A DNA stretch of 64,000 bases, from NCBI GenBank assembly GCA_030154445.1, contig JAGUQW010000013.1:1-64000 (forward strand). The letters are read 5' to 3'. Below the pieces are notes generated by a model that did not search any database, was not told the DNA's origin, and saw only the letters and a program-made list of their open reading frames with translations. This document shows positions 27,901 through 36,040 of the stretch, piece after piece (the first letter of the stretch is position 1; the number at the start of each line of letters is the position of its first letter). Position numbers and translations under genes: made by a program. Source of the DNA: Spirochaetota bacterium. GTDB taxonomy: Bacteria > Spirochaetota > Brevinematia > Brevinematales > Brevinemataceae.

Positions 27901-28047
27901 GGTGATGGAGAAGTTACCTATGCATCTTTGGCTACCTCTATGATAGGGGGTTTGATGCTGTCTATGATTTTTACATTATTTATAGTTCCTTCTTTGTATG
28001 CTGGTATTAGAAAATCATTTCCTTATAAAAATAATAATATTACTTAG
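24916..28047 (+). CDS. Second RND efflux pump (HAE1-like), no adjacent adaptor or TolC
   Basis: A GTG start at 24916 is chosen over the ATG at 24904: it has a GAGGA site 5 bases upstream and makes the N-terminus (MFIIDLSVKKPIAMSM) line up exactly with the first pump (MSIIETSVKKPVAMSM). The resulting 1043-residue protein closely follows the pump at 15056-18214 throughout, including GMMVDSSIVVLENIF with the single proton-relay aspartate, ALMASLFESYIAPLVIMISVP and VGIVINNGIVLVDYMN. The periplasmic loops differ more, so substrate choice may differ. No adaptor or channel gene is next to it; it may borrow those of the first operon. The two are likely an old duplication. Confidence 0.92.
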   Translation: MFIIDLSVKKPIAMSMFLSILMFLGILVSFRIPVDLLPKIESPVLTVSTSYSGAGPEEVEVAVTRILESAMSILDGVEKITSVSREGSSSIRLEYAWGTDLNDAIFKAREKIDIARSYFPDNVGRTKIFKFSNDDDPILGFVIVGIEDQATAYDFAEYYIRKNLEQISGVGQVSVSGGIETEVHVELIQNRLQAYNLNTEQVANIIIKNNFSSAGGYVYQGIYKFGVRIDGELKTLQDFRNIVITYKNNVPVFLSDIAHINYGAHEDNGLTFISAKNIKDESPSKAGLGSVILEITKTSEANTIRVEEKVQEYFQKLRQKLPSNVYILEMYNNAREIDRSLQSVINSAIQGCFFALLVIFFYLWDWRSLLVIFVSIPTSIIITLIAMYTLGLSFNTISLAGLTLAIGMMVDSSIVVLENIFRYKDEGYGRYSSAIQGTKEVVLAITASTFTTIAVFTPIFFLEGIIAQLFKDLVITVVVGLLASLLISMTLIPMLCSILIKENPSTSGQQSSKDIRWNSKVLSFMDMFYYRMLEWCIYNKKKLIIFSLSMVLIGVGLLSYNIHKEYMPASDEGQIIINLSYPLGTRYEQNERISREILKKIRDQLGDRAKLLSLQVKLNWQSASAVLEYRSRLRITLIPRSERDKDVHAIADELNPILDQYPVKNYISTGVQRSSSGGESINIQIQGNDLDQSHKLAEKIVELLKTVPSIRNPRNVSDAAVSEIVLKPDRISLARVGITPKELFTIIKATFGGRFAGNVAGVLENNIDIRVRVRKEDRLSIETLKNLKLSLENGHNVALKDLVDIQDSIGPRDIRRDTATRIVNIRASIRSEYSKNAMGVVDDLIQKINENIYIPVGTQLVFKGDYEDSKKSTQAMIIAFLLAIFIVYALMASLFESYIAPLVIMISVPFGVLGSMFLLWITNNSLNVYSMIGMVILVGIVINNGIVLVDYMNILLYQGMSPDEAALKTGLRRFRPVSMTTLTTIFGMTPMALGLGDGEVTYASLATSMIGGLMLSMIFTLFIVPSLYAGIRKSFPYKNNNIT

Positions 28048-28089
28048 GATATTAAAAAATATACTCACAGATATCTCTTGGAGGGTAGA

Positions 28090-28812
28090 ATGTTTATTAA
28101 GAAAAAACTAGGTGTAAATATAGATCATGTAGCTACTTTGAGACAAGCACGAGGTACTAGTTACCCAGAGCCTTTACAAGCAGCTTATATGGTACAAAAT
28201 GCTGGAGCATATAATCTAACTATTCATCCGAGAGAAGATCAGCGTCATATTCAAAAAAGAGATGTTTATCTTATTAGGGAAGCATGTTCTTTACCCTTGA
28301 ATATGGAGATGGCTCTCTATGATGATATTATTCACATTGCTTTGGATCTTTGCCCTGAAGAAGTTTGTATAGTGCCTGAAAAAAGAGAAGAGGTAACAAC
28401 AGAGGGTGGTTTGGATATTGTATCCTCTCAAGATAAATTAGAAAAATTTATTAGTAAAGCACAAAGTAGAAATATCAGAGTAAGTCTTTTTATTAATCAT
28501 GATGATGATAGTATCAAATTAGCTAATGAATTAGGAGCAGATATTGTTGAGTTACATACGGGTGGGTTTGCTGATGCGGTAACATCTCAGGATCAAAAAC
28601 GAATATTTGAAGAATTAAAACACGCTAGTCAATATGCGTATTCTCTCGGTTTACAAGTGAATGCTGGGCATGGACTACATTATGAAAATACAAAGATGAT
28701 AGCATCTATTCCAGAAATACATACATTAAATATAGGACATGCTATTATTTCACGATCTATTTTTGTAGGTCTTGATAGAGCAATCAAAGATATGCTTTAT
28801 ATAATATCATAA
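28090..28812 (+). CDS. pdxJ: Pyridoxine 5'-phosphate synthase PdxJ
   Basis: PdxJ condenses 1-deoxy-xylulose 5-phosphate with 3-amino-1-hydroxyacetone phosphate to form pyridoxine 5'-phosphate in the DXP-dependent vitamin B6 route. The ATG at 28090 is preferred because GGAGGG stands 4 bases before it. The 240-residue protein has LGVNIDHVATLRQARGTSYP, TIHPREDQRHIQKRDV, NMEMAL, CIVPEKREEVTTEGGLD, ELHTGGFADA and NAGHGLHYEN, which are all PdxJ family blocks, with the usual active-site His and Glu residues. No other B6 gene is near. It ends at a shared terminator with mnmG and may be read together with the RND gene 42 bases before it. Confidence 0.95.
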   Translation: MFIKKKLGVNIDHVATLRQARGTSYPEPLQAAYMVQNAGAYNLTIHPREDQRHIQKRDVYLIREACSLPLNMEMALYDDIIHIALDLCPEEVCIVPEKREEVTTEGGLDIVSSQDKLEKFISKAQSRNIRVSLFINHDDDSIKLANELGADIVELHTGGFADAVTSQDQKRIFEELKHASQYAYSLGLQVNAGHGLHYENTKMIASIPEIHTLNIGHAIISRSIFVGLDRAIKDMLYIIS

Positions 28813-28826
28813 ATATTGTTTTGATT

Positions 28827-28863
28827 AAAAAAAAAGACCATCACTAGGATGGTCTTTTTTTTT
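28827..28863. terminator. Bidirectional intrinsic terminator
   Basis: The stem AAAAAAAGACCATC pairs with GATGGTCTTTTTTT around ACTAG. It lies between the convergent pdxJ and mnmG genes and overlaps the mnmG stop. Confidence 0.88.
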
Positions 28864-30844
28864 AAGATTTGTTTTTGTTATTAGTTGTAATATCTTTTTG
28901 ATATTCACTAGAGCTATGTCCCCAAGTAGGAGCTTTAATGACATGCTCGTTCATCCCTTTTTCACCTTTGAATTTGAGTATAAGGGAGATGATATGAATA
29001 GCAGCAGGTCTAATACCTGGAATTCGAGATATTTGACCTAAGGTATGAGGGCGAAGCTGAGATAATTTTTCTATCTCTTCTAATCTCAATCCTGATATTC
29101 TATCATAAGGTAGATCGTCTGGGATAACAAGGGTATCTATATTTTTTAGGTGTGCAATACGCTTGAGTTCGTCATCTATATAACCTTTGTATTTTACTTC
29201 TATAGATACTTGTTCTTCTTCCAAATAAGTAAGATCTGGAATATTGATATTTTTTTGAGGTAATACGGTACGCATATTTTCAAGAGTAACTTCTGGTCTT
29301 CTTAATAATTCAGTTAATGAAATACTTTTTAAGGGAATAGGAGTGTTTAATTCTTTATAAATAATATGTAATTTTTCTGAAGGAGTTACAAAATTATTAT
29401 CTAAAAATTCTAAACTATTTTGAACTTTAGCATATTTCTGTTGACATAGATCAAAGGTTTGTTGATCAATGATTCCTAGTTTGTAGCCAAGAGGAGTCAA
29501 ACGATCATCAGCATTGTCTTCTCTTATACTTAGTCTGTATTCTACACGAGAAGTGAACATTCTGTAAGGTTCTATGGTTCCTAGTGTAGTAAGATCGTCT
29601 ATCATTACACCAATATAACTTTCCATTCTACTAAGTACAAAAGGATCACTATCGCCAGCCTTGAGAGCTGCATTTATTCCTGCTATCATTCCCAAGGCAG
29701 CAGCTTCTTCATATCCAGTAGTTCCGTTAATTTGTCCTGCAAGAAAAAGATTTTTTATTTTTTTGGTTTCCAACCATGGGGTTAATTCTGTAGGATCTAT
29801 ATAATCATGTTCTATAGCATAAGCAGGTCTTGTCATGATAGCATTTTCTAATCCAGGAATACTGCGTAATAATTCTTTTTGAATATCTATAGGAAGTGCA
29901 TTAGACAGTCCATTAGGATAAATTTCACCTGTGAAAATACTTTCTGGTTCTAAAAAGACATGATGGCGTTCATGATCAGGAAATTTCATAACTTTGTCTT
30001 CTATAGAAGGACAATAGCGAACACCTGTGGCATCAATATCTCCAGAATACATAGGTGCTCGGTGAATATTATCTTTGATAATTTGATGTGTTAATTCTGA
30101 AGTATGGGTAAGATAACATAATTCTTGAGAGGGTTTGAATGTTTCAAAATTAGTCCTAAAAGAAAAGGGTCTTGGAATAAGATCACCTGTATGAGCTTCT
30201 GTTTTAGAAAAATCAATAGTTCTCTTGTCTAAGCGTGGAGGTGTACCAGTTTTGAATCGAGGGGTTTTGAAACCAAGATCTTTGATACGATGGGACAGAG
30301 CAATGGACGAGCTTTCTCCCATACGCCCAGCGGGGGTAGAAAAATCACCGATACGAATAATTCCATCAAGAAATGTTCCAGGAGTAATAACAACAGACTT
30401 GGCATAAAACTCTTGACCTAATTGACCAATCACACCAATGACAGTATCCTCAGAAACTATAATATCACGAATATCTTCTTGAATGATGGTGAGATTTTCT
30501 TGTTGAAATAACAACTGTTGTATTAAAGAACGATAGGCTACTTTATCAGCTTGAGAACGAGAAGAGCGAACAGCTGGTCCTTTTTTGGTATTGAGACGAC
30601 GAAATTGTAAACTAGACTGATCAGCCACTATTCCCATTAATCCGCCAAGCGCATCAATTTCTTTGACTAGTTGACCTTTTCCAATTCCACCAATAGAAGG
30701 ATTACATGACATATGACCTAGTAGATCTATATTTGAAGTTAAGAGCAATGTTTTTGCACCTATACGAGCAGAGGCATGAGAGGCTTCGATACCAGCATGG
30801 CCTCCCCCGACAATAATAACATCCCAATTTTGATTATTAAGCAC
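28862..30844 (-). CDS. mnmG: tRNA uridine 5-carboxymethylaminomethyl modification enzyme MnmG (GidA)
   Basis: MnmG is the FAD-dependent partner of MnmE that modifies U34 of tRNAs. The FAD-binding motif [14 protein letters not shown] comes right after the start. [76 protein letters not shown] and [15 protein letters not shown]-type blocks are all typical. The GTG at 30844 is chosen because AAGGA stands 6 bases upstream and little sequence precedes the FAD motif; an in-frame ATG at 30889 lacks a ribosome binding site and falls just after a -10-like box. That gives 660 residues, slightly longer than E. coli MnmG owing to a C-terminal tail. mnmE is not in the window. Confidence 0.95.
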   Translation of the reverse strand: MLNNQNWDVIIVGGGHAGIEASHASARIGAKTLLLTSNIDLLGHMSCNPSIGGIGKGQLVKEIDALGGLMGIVADQSSLQFRRLNTKKGPAVRSSRSQADKVAYRSLIQQLLFQQENLTIIQEDIRDIIVSEDTVIGVIGQLGQEFYAKSVVITPGTFLDGIIRIGDFSTPAGRMGESSSIALSHRIKDLGFKTPRFKTGTPPRLDKRTIDFSKTEAHTGDLIPRPFSFRTNFETFKPSQELCYLTHTSELTHQIIKDNIHRAPMYSGDIDATGVRYCPSIEDKVMKFPDHERHHVFLEPESIFTGEIYPNGLSNALPIDIQKELLRSIPGLENAIMTRPAYAIEHDYIDPTELTPWLETKKIKNLFLAGQINGTTGYEEAAALGMIAGINAALKAGDSDPFVLSRMESYIGVMIDDLTTLGTIEPYRMFTSRVEYRLSIREDNADDRLTPLGYKLGIIDQQTFDLCQQKYAKVQNSLEFLDNNFVTPSEKLHIIYKELNTPIPLKSISLTELLRRPEVTLENMRTVLPQKNINIPDLTYLEEEQVSIEVKYKGYIDDELKRIAHLKNIDTLVIPDDLPYDRISGLRLEEIEKLSQLRPHTLGQISRIPGIRPAAIHIISLILKFKGEKGMNEHVIKAPTWGHSSSEYQKDITTNNKNKS

Positions 30845-30908
30845 AAAAAATCCTTTTAGTTTATTTATATGTTTCCGATGATCAAACATGAAAATATATT
30901 ATAATAGA

Positions 30909-30936
30909 ATTATAATATATTTGTAAAGAGTTACAA
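30909..30936 (-). promoter_or_regulatory. Possible promoter for mnmG
   Basis: On the minus strand TTGTAA (30936-30931), 16 bases, TATAAT (30914-30909). Another TATAAT lies at 30903-30898 with TTTACA 18 bases before it. Both would put the transcript start before the preferred GTG start. The AT-rich context makes this tentative. Confidence 0.4.
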
Positions 30937-30981
30937 AGAATAATTCATCTAATATTCACTAAAAACACAGGTAGGTTTATA

Positions 30982-31191
30982 ATGTCATTTTTTTTAAGAA
31001 GTTTACTACTTTGCTTGTATACAATAGCTGTATCTTTTTCATCAATGGTATTAGTCTTTGTTTTGTATAGTAAATTAATACCTTATGGATATATAACTAT
31101 TATAGTTATTTTATTTAATATTATATTATCATTTTTAATAATAAATCCTATAATAGTATTTTTTGATAAATCAAAAAAATGGAGTAGATAA
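30982..31191 (+). CDS. Small membrane protein of unknown function
   Basis: A 69-residue protein with two hydrophobic segments (about residues 6-28 and 34-58) and a short basic tail ending KSKKWSR. An AGGTAGG ribosome binding site precedes the ATG, and the stop overlaps the next gene's start as TAATG, so translation of the two is probably coupled. I do not recognise a family. Its tight link with the large membrane-anchored protein after it suggests they work together at the inner membrane. Confidence 0.6.
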   Translation: MSFFLRSLLLCLYTIAVSFSSMVLVFVLYSKLIPYGYITIIVILFNIILSFLIINPIIVFFDKSKKWSR

Positions 31192-33386
31192 TGAATTCAA
31201 ATAATTATAAAAAAACTTTAATATTAAGTGGATTATTTTTAGTCTTTATTTTGTTACCATTTATATTCAAACCTTTTGCAAATAAAAGTTATCAAGAAAT
31301 GATACGATCATTACCTAATTTTTCAGATGTAACTATGTTTTCTAAAGAAAAAATTTCAACCCAAATACAAAATGATCAATATATGTTTTTCGAAAGTGAT
31401 CAAGTTGCTTATAATAAATATGAAAAAATCAATTTTAACTTGGGTGTTGTAGATAAAAAAACAGGATTAGTAACAACTAATATTACTCCTATCATAAAAA
31501 TATATAATGAAGAAAATAAATTATTAAAAAATATTTTTGATCAAGAAGAGTTTACGATGATATTTAATAAGGAATTAAATATCTTTGAATATCAATTATA
31601 TTTAAAAGATATTAATTATGAAGGAATTCTTACCGCAATAGTCACCTTTGAAACTGATCCTTTTTACAAAAAAATAGAACAACAGATTTCTATTGTGATA
31701 AGATCTAAATTATCAAAATATTTATTACCACAGTCATATGCTTTTTTAGGATTAGATTCTAAAGAAGTATTATCTTTACGAAAATTTTTATCCACTAATG
31801 GTCAAGAAACAAGTTTTTCAGAAATTACAAAATGGTTTGATTTGTTAAATGTTGATGCGATTATTATGCCATCAGCGATTACAAAAACTTTTGAAACAGA
31901 AAATACTATATGGGATATACAAAAATTAAAAGAAAGCAAATTGTTAGCAAATACTTTTTCAAAAGCAGGTCAAGATGTTGCTTTGTGGATACAAGCATTA
32001 GAAATTGATGGCTTAGATGTTGCTGGCTATAATTATTTATTATCAAAATCTATAAATAAGAATATTCAAGATAAAAGTATTATTTCATTGAACGACCAGA
32101 AACGAAAAGAAGAATTACAATTGATTTTTAAAGATCATATGAAAGATAGTAGTATTGATTATGTTGGTTTTACAGGAGTATTTTTTAATAATTATCATGA
32201 AGAATTGTTTAGTGAATTTTCTAATATGTTCAAACAAGATGCCTCTAATCCTGTGCAGGAAGCTTTTATTATTTGGACAGAATATAAAGCTGTTGCATAT
32301 TTTAGAGAATTAATAAATAGTTCAAATGAAGATAAACATATCTTTTTTATTTTTACAGGAGAAGAGTTAAGTTCTAATTCTAGATTTTTAGATATGGCAT
32401 TTGCAACAGGAGTAGATTTTGTTTTTCTTGATTTGTCTGTGTCTACACAAAATTTATCAACACAATTTAATTTGATTAATAAAGATAATATTTTAGATAA
32501 ATATAAAGATAAAATAGTTCTGTCTTATTGTTTGAATTATAATAATGTAGTATCTGGTCAAAGTTCAGCAATAGATAATTGGATTAATTACAACCTTAAT
32601 TTATATAATGATTATAATGTAAATACTATAAGAATTAAAGATTTTTATAGAGCTATGTTTGGAAACAGAGGTCCTTATTTAGCATATGAATGGATGCTAT
32701 CTATTGGAGATTTAATAGGAAAATGGAAACAGAGTAAAAGATATTATCCTTTAGTTCAGAAATATAATACTAGTAAAGTGAATATAAATGATACCATAGA
32801 ATTAATAATTGAATTTCAAAATATATCTTTATATAATATTAATGATATTTCTATAGATCTTTTCCCTTTGATTGAGATAGAAGAAAAAACAATACTCTCT
32901 CTAAAAGAATTATTAAAAGGTGAAATATATAGAACAAATATTATTATTTCAAATATTCAATTTAAAAAAAGTTTATTAACTAAACGTTCTCGTTTTATAG
33001 GGTTTAAATCTAGTTTTAAACAGAAGCAAATAGAAAACAATAAAGTTCAAGAAAGAATACACTTAATCTCTTTTATTGATCCAAGTGTAGTATCAGATCA
33101 GATACTATCTGTAGAAGATGATTTTAATGAACAAATGAGAATATCTAGAGAACAGGACTGGAAAATAGCTGAAGAAGAAAAAGTTAGACAAAGACAATTA
33201 AGCAATCAATTAATAATAAATACTCAAAAACCAAAACAAACCAAAACAAATACACTAAAACAACAAGAAAAAGAAGATACATTAGAAGAAGAAAAGCCAC
33301 TTAGTTTTTGGGAACGAAGAAAACAAGAAAAAGCAGAAAAAGATAAAAAAGCAGAAAAAGATAAAAAAGCAGAAAAAGATAAATAA
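31191..33386 (+). CDS. Large membrane-anchored protein of unknown function, C-terminal KAEKDK repeats
   Basis: The 731-residue protein has one membrane segment near the N-terminus (LILSGLFLVFILLPFIF), so most of it is likely periplasmic. Residues about 40-170 look like a beta-sandwich. The middle (about 180-520) alternates strands and helices with lines such as VDAIIMPSAITKTF, DYVGFTGVFFNNY and VDFVFLDLS, suggestive of a TIM-barrel, glycoside-hydrolase-like domain without a clear active site. A second beta region follows, then a charged coiled tail rich in Lys, Glu and Gln ending in three exact KAEKDK units. The family is not recognised. It is coupled to the small membrane protein before it. 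Confidence 0.6.
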   Translation: MNSNNYKKTLILSGLFLVFILLPFIFKPFANKSYQEMIRSLPNFSDVTMFSKEKISTQIQNDQYMFFESDQVAYNKYEKINFNLGVVDKKTGLVTTNITPIIKIYNEENKLLKNIFDQEEFTMIFNKELNIFEYQLYLKDINYEGILTAIVTFETDPFYKKIEQQISIVIRSKLSKYLLPQSYAFLGLDSKEVLSLRKFLSTNGQETSFSEITKWFDLLNVDAIIMPSAITKTFETENTIWDIQKLKESKLLANTFSKAGQDVALWIQALEIDGLDVAGYNYLLSKSINKNIQDKSIISLNDQKRKEELQLIFKDHMKDSSIDYVGFTGVFFNNYHEELFSEFSNMFKQDASNPVQEAFIIWTEYKAVAYFRELINSSNEDKHIFFIFTGEELSSNSRFLDMAFATGVDFVFLDLSVSTQNLSTQFNLINKDNILDKYKDKIVLSYCLNYNNVVSGQSSAIDNWINYNLNLYNDYNVNTIRIKDFYRAMFGNRGPYLAYEWMLSIGDLIGKWKQSKRYYPLVQKYNTSKVNINDTIELIIEFQNISLYNINDISIDLFPLIEIEEKTILSLKELLKGEIYRTNIIISNIQFKKSLLTKRSRFIGFKSSFKQKQIENNKVQERIHLISFIDPSVVSDQILSVEDDFNEQMRISREQDWKIAEEEKVRQRQLSNQLIINTQKPKQTKTNTLKQQEKEDTLEEEKPLSFWERRKQEKAEKDKKAEKDKKAEKDK
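33330..33383 (+). repeat. Three 18-base tandem repeats at the gene end (KAEKDK x3)
   Basis: The unit AAAGCAGAAAAAGATAAA occurs three times without change, directly before the TAA stop of the preceding gene. Copy-number changes would stay in frame and only alter the length of the charged tail. Confidence 0.85.
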
Positions 33387-33414
33387 GATTGTAATGATAA
33401 AATTTTGTAAAGAC

Positions 33415-33444
33415 TTGACTTTCTATATATAAACATAGTATAAT
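33415..33444 (+). promoter_or_regulatory. Sigma70-type promoter for rpsT
   Basis: TTGACT at 33415-33420, an 18-base spacer, TATAAT at 33439-33444. The expected start is near 33451, just before the GGAGGG ribosome binding site of rpsT. Confidence 0.75.
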
Positions 33445-33473
33445 AACATATATAAAAACAATGGAGGGACTAA

Positions 33474-33755
33474 GTGCCTAATATTAAATCAGCTAAAACC
33501 CGTGTAAAACAAACCGAAAAGAAATATATGCGTAATAAAGCGATTAGAACTTTTATCAGACATTTACGAAGAAATACAACTACTGTATTGACTGCGAAAA
33601 CATTAGAAGTTGTAGCTGCACAATTGCAATTAAATGAGTTTAAAAAACAAATTGATAGAGCTTGGGCTAAAGGTGTTCTTTCAAGAAATACATCTTCAAG
33701 AATCAAATCATCTATGGAAGTTTTATTTAAAAATTCATATAGCTTAAATAAATAA
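33474..33755 (+). CDS. rpsT: 30S ribosomal protein S20
   Basis: S20 binds 16S rRNA in the body of the small subunit. The 93-residue basic protein begins MPNIKSAKTRVKQTEKKYMRN and continues with IRTFIRHLRR and KGVLSRNTSSRIKSSME, which are family marks (SAxKRxR at the start and the KG-x-hydrophobic-x-x-NxxxRxKSR motif at the end). The start is GTG, with GGAGGG five bases upstream; non-AUG starts on rpsT are known in other bacteria and are linked with autoregulation. It has its own promoter and precedes the HU-like gene by 70 bases. Confidence 0.95.
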   Translation: MPNIKSAKTRVKQTEKKYMRNKAIRTFIRHLRRNTTTVLTAKTLEVVAAQLQLNEFKKQIDRAWAKGVLSRNTSSRIKSSMEVLFKNSYSLNK

Positions 33756-33813
33756 TATAATTTAACAATTCACTATATAGTAAATATGTACATCCAAATA
33801 CATTATGTAGATA

Positions 33814-33819
33814 GGGGGG
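33814..33819 (+). promoter_or_regulatory. G6 tract serving as ribosome binding site of the HU-like gene
   Basis: AGGGGGGT stands 6 bases before the ATG at 33826. A run of six G is unusual in this AT-rich DNA and recurs only before the sialyltransferase gene (39031-39036), also just upstream of the start codon. Confidence 0.6.
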
Positions 33820-33825
33820 TATAAT

Positions 33826-34140
33826 ATGAGTAAAAGTAAATTAACTAAATCTGATTTAGTAGATCTGGTGTATAACAATGATGAGGTTATGGAGTTAAGT
33901 GTTTCTAAGCATCAGATAGCTATTATTGTATCAAAATTTATTGAAACAATACGTCAAGAAATAGAAAAGCTTAATGATAGTGAACGCATTGAACTTAGAG
34001 GTTTTGGTACTTTTGGTGTGCGTCAACGTAAAGCTAGAATAGCTAGAAACCCTAAAACAAACGAAAATGTTAATGTTCCAGCAAGAAAGTCACCATATTT
34101 TAAAGTTGGAAGACATCTTCGATTTATGGATAAAAATTAA
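33826..34140 (+). CDS. HU/IHF-family DNA-binding protein
   Basis: The 104-residue protein has the HU/IHF fold: helical N-terminal half with LTKSDLVDLVY and IVSKFIETIRQEIEKL, then the beta arms with IELRGFGTFGVRQRKARIARNPKT and the proline of the arm tip in NVPARKSPYFKVG. It bends and compacts DNA as a dimer. The N-terminus is about 10 residues longer than E. coli HU, mainly a VYNNDEVMELSVSKHQ insertion between helices. The ATG has a G6 tract as its likely ribosome binding site. HU versus IHF cannot be decided, and spirochaetes often keep a single diverged member. Confidence 0.93.
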   Translation: MSKSKLTKSDLVDLVYNNDEVMELSVSKHQIAIIVSKFIETIRQEIEKLNDSERIELRGFGTFGVRQRKARIARNPKTNENVNVPARKSPYFKVGRHLRFMDKN

Positions 34141-34145
34141 AAAAA

Positions 34146-34904
34146 TTAAAAGCCTGTAGGAATATCTATAAAAGTGTAGATTATACTTTTTTGATCTTTA
34201 TATTTTTTTTGAATTTCTCTACTTACAGCTCTGATTCCAAAAGTTTCTGTGGCATAATGTCCTGCACAAAGAATATTCATTTTTAATTCTTTAGCATAAT
34301 GATAATACAAACTATTAGTTTCACCACTAAGTATTGTTTGAACTCCTTTAGAACTCGCTTCAAATAGTGCTTTTAAATCTAATGTAGCACCTCCAGAACA
34401 AATAGCTATCTTGTTTATTTTATCTGGTCCAAAATTCATTTCCACAATTTTTTCTGAAATATATTCTCGAATTGTTTCTTTTAATTGATGATAAGATGTA
34501 TCTATATTTGCATAATAACCTACATCAAAGAATATTTCTTCTGTATTTTTAGCATTTAATAATTTTATTAATAAGGCATTATTACCTAATTTTTTATGAA
34601 TATCTAAAGGTAAATGAGAACAATATAAATTCATATTATTCTCACATAATATTTGAATTCGATTTTTATCAAAACTAGTTATTTTCTGCAGTCCACCCCA
34701 TATTAATCCATGATGTGTGATTAAAAAATCAACACCTAATTTAGCTGCCTGAGTGAGAGTATCTAAAGATACATCAACGGCACAAGCTATATGTGTTATA
34801 GATCTTTTCCCTTCAAATTGTAATCCATTGAATGTATAATCTTTTATCTTATGAGGTTCTAACCAAGAATCTAATAAGATAGTTAATTCATTTCTATCAA
34901 TCAT
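34146..34904 (-). CDS. Nif3-like dinuclear metal-centre protein (DUF34/YbgI family)
   Basis: The 252-residue protein shows the Nif3 family marks: GLQFEGKRSITHIACAVDVS near the start, FLITHHGLIWGG with metal-binding His-His, LYCSHLPLDIHKKLGNN, IAICSGGATL, and near the end LCAGHYATETFGI with the last His and Glu ligands. Family members are toroidal hexamers with two metal ions. The name GTP cyclohydrolase 1 type 2 is often attached, but the role is not settled. It follows mltG on the same transcript: its ATG lies 3 bases after the upstream mltG stop codon in transcription order (mltG stop at 34908). Confidence 0.92.
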   Translation of the reverse strand: MIDRNELTILLDSWLEPHKIKDYTFNGLQFEGKRSITHIACAVDVSLDTLTQAAKLGVDFLITHHGLIWGGLQKITSFDKNRIQILCENNMNLYCSHLPLDIHKKLGNNALLIKLLNAKNTEEIFFDVGYYANIDTSYHQLKETIREYISEKIVEMNFGPDKINKIAICSGGATLDLKALFEASSKGVQTILSGETNSLYYHYAKELKMNILCAGHYATETFGIRAVSREIQKKYKDQKSIIYTFIDIPTGF

Positions 34905-34907
34905 TTC

Positions 34908-35972
34908 TTACCTCTTATTATGATTAATCCAGTTGTCTACAGCTTTTTTGTGTTCACTATAAGTACGAGAAAAAGTATGTTTTCCATCTGGATTTCCTAC
35001 AAAAAATATATAATCATGTATAGTAGGATTTAAAGCTGCCAAAATAGCTTCTTTACCTGGATTTGAAATAGATCCAATAGGAAGTGTTTTGATGTAATAA
35101 GTATTATACGGAGAAGGCCAAGGTGGTCTTAAATGTTTGGTTTTAATATTTCCATCATATTCTCCATCTAGAATTAAGGCATAAATTAATGTTGGATCTG
35201 CCTGTAAAATCATATTTTGCTTTAATCTATTATTATATACTCCAGAAACTTTAGGCATTTCATCGATATTAGTCGCTTCTTTTTGAATAATAGAAGCAAG
35301 AATAATAATTTCATTTAATGTTTTGTTTTGTTGTTTTATTTGAGCTAAAATAGAATTGTTGACGATTTTATTAAAACGATAAACCATAGATTGTACAATT
35401 AATTTTGCTGAACTGTTTTTATCAAAGGAATAAGTATCTGGAAAAAGATATCCTTCTAAAGAATATTTTTTAGGAATAACAGGTACAGCAAATTCATAAT
35501 CATTTTTATCTGTAAAATATTTTATACAAGTAATAGGTTCAGTATTATTGTTGGTGGGAATATTAAGTTCTTTTAACCAAGTATTTTTATATACTTCATT
35601 AAGAAAATTTACAGCTGATACAATATTATTATTTTCTAACAAAGCTGCTATTTGAAAAATATTAAATCCTTCTGGAATAGTAATAAGAATACCAATACCT
35701 TTACCAGATGTTAAAATATCTAATAATTTATTGTAAGATATTTTAGGAGGAATATTATATGTACCGACTTTAAGTTTGGAATCTTTACCAGTAATTTTTG
35801 CAAAAACACGAAATTGATTTTTGTTTAAAATAATGTGATTATCAATCAATCTAGTAGTAACTTGATGAATAGATTCTCCATTTTTTATAGTAAAAGAGGT
35901 TGTTTGTAAATTTTCTGAAGTACCACAAGATACAATAGAAAGAAATAATAGCAATAATAATAATTTTTTCAT
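34908..35972 (-). CDS. mltG: Endolytic murein transglycosylase MltG, predicted lipoprotein
   Basis: MltG cuts nascent glycan strands during elongation and fixes their length. The protein has a LysM-like region (FTIKNGESIHQVTTRLID and YNIPPKISYNKLLD), and the YceG catalytic domain with ASIIQKEATN containing the catalytic Glu, VYNNRL, LQADPTLIYAL, PYNTYYIKTLPIGSISNPG and FFVGNPDGKHTFSRTYSEH. ATG at 35972 is chosen over an upstream TTG. Unlike E. coli MltG, which has a membrane helix, the start MKKLLLLLLFLSIVSCG is a lipoprotein signal with lipobox IVSC and Gly at +2. The next gene, Nif3-like, is 3 bases away. Confidence 0.92.
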   Translation of the reverse strand: MKKLLLLLLFLSIVSCGTSENLQTTSFTIKNGESIHQVTTRLIDNHIILNKNQFRVFAKITGKDSKLKVGTYNIPPKISYNKLLDILTSGKGIGILITIPEGFNIFQIAALLENNNIVSAVNFLNEVYKNTWLKELNIPTNNNTEPITCIKYFTDKNDYEFAVPVIPKKYSLEGYLFPDTYSFDKNSSAKLIVQSMVYRFNKIVNNSILAQIKQQNKTLNEIIILASIIQKEATNIDEMPKVSGVYNNRLKQNMILQADPTLIYALILDGEYDGNIKTKHLRPPWPSPYNTYYIKTLPIGSISNPGKEAILAALNPTIHDYIFFVGNPDGKHTFSRTYSEHKKAVDNWINHNKR

Positions 35973-36004
35973 TGATATATCCAAAAAATGTTATTTCTAA
36001 AAAT

Positions 36005-36031
36005 AAAAGCTTCTTAAATAAGAAGCTTTTT
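36005..36031 (-). terminator. Intrinsic terminator after the DksA/TraR-like gene
   Basis: AAAAGCTTCTTA and TAAGAAGCTTTT form a 12-base stem with a 2-base loop, with T-rich sequence on the minus-strand exit side. It ends the transcript of the gene at 36041-36373 before mltG. Confidence 0.75.
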
Positions 36032-36040
36032 AATTGTTTG

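Noticed and set aside
30845-30889. ATG start of mnmG at 30889
   Set aside because: No ribosome binding site, and it lies immediately downstream of a -10-like box; GTG at 30844 has AAGGA at good spacing.
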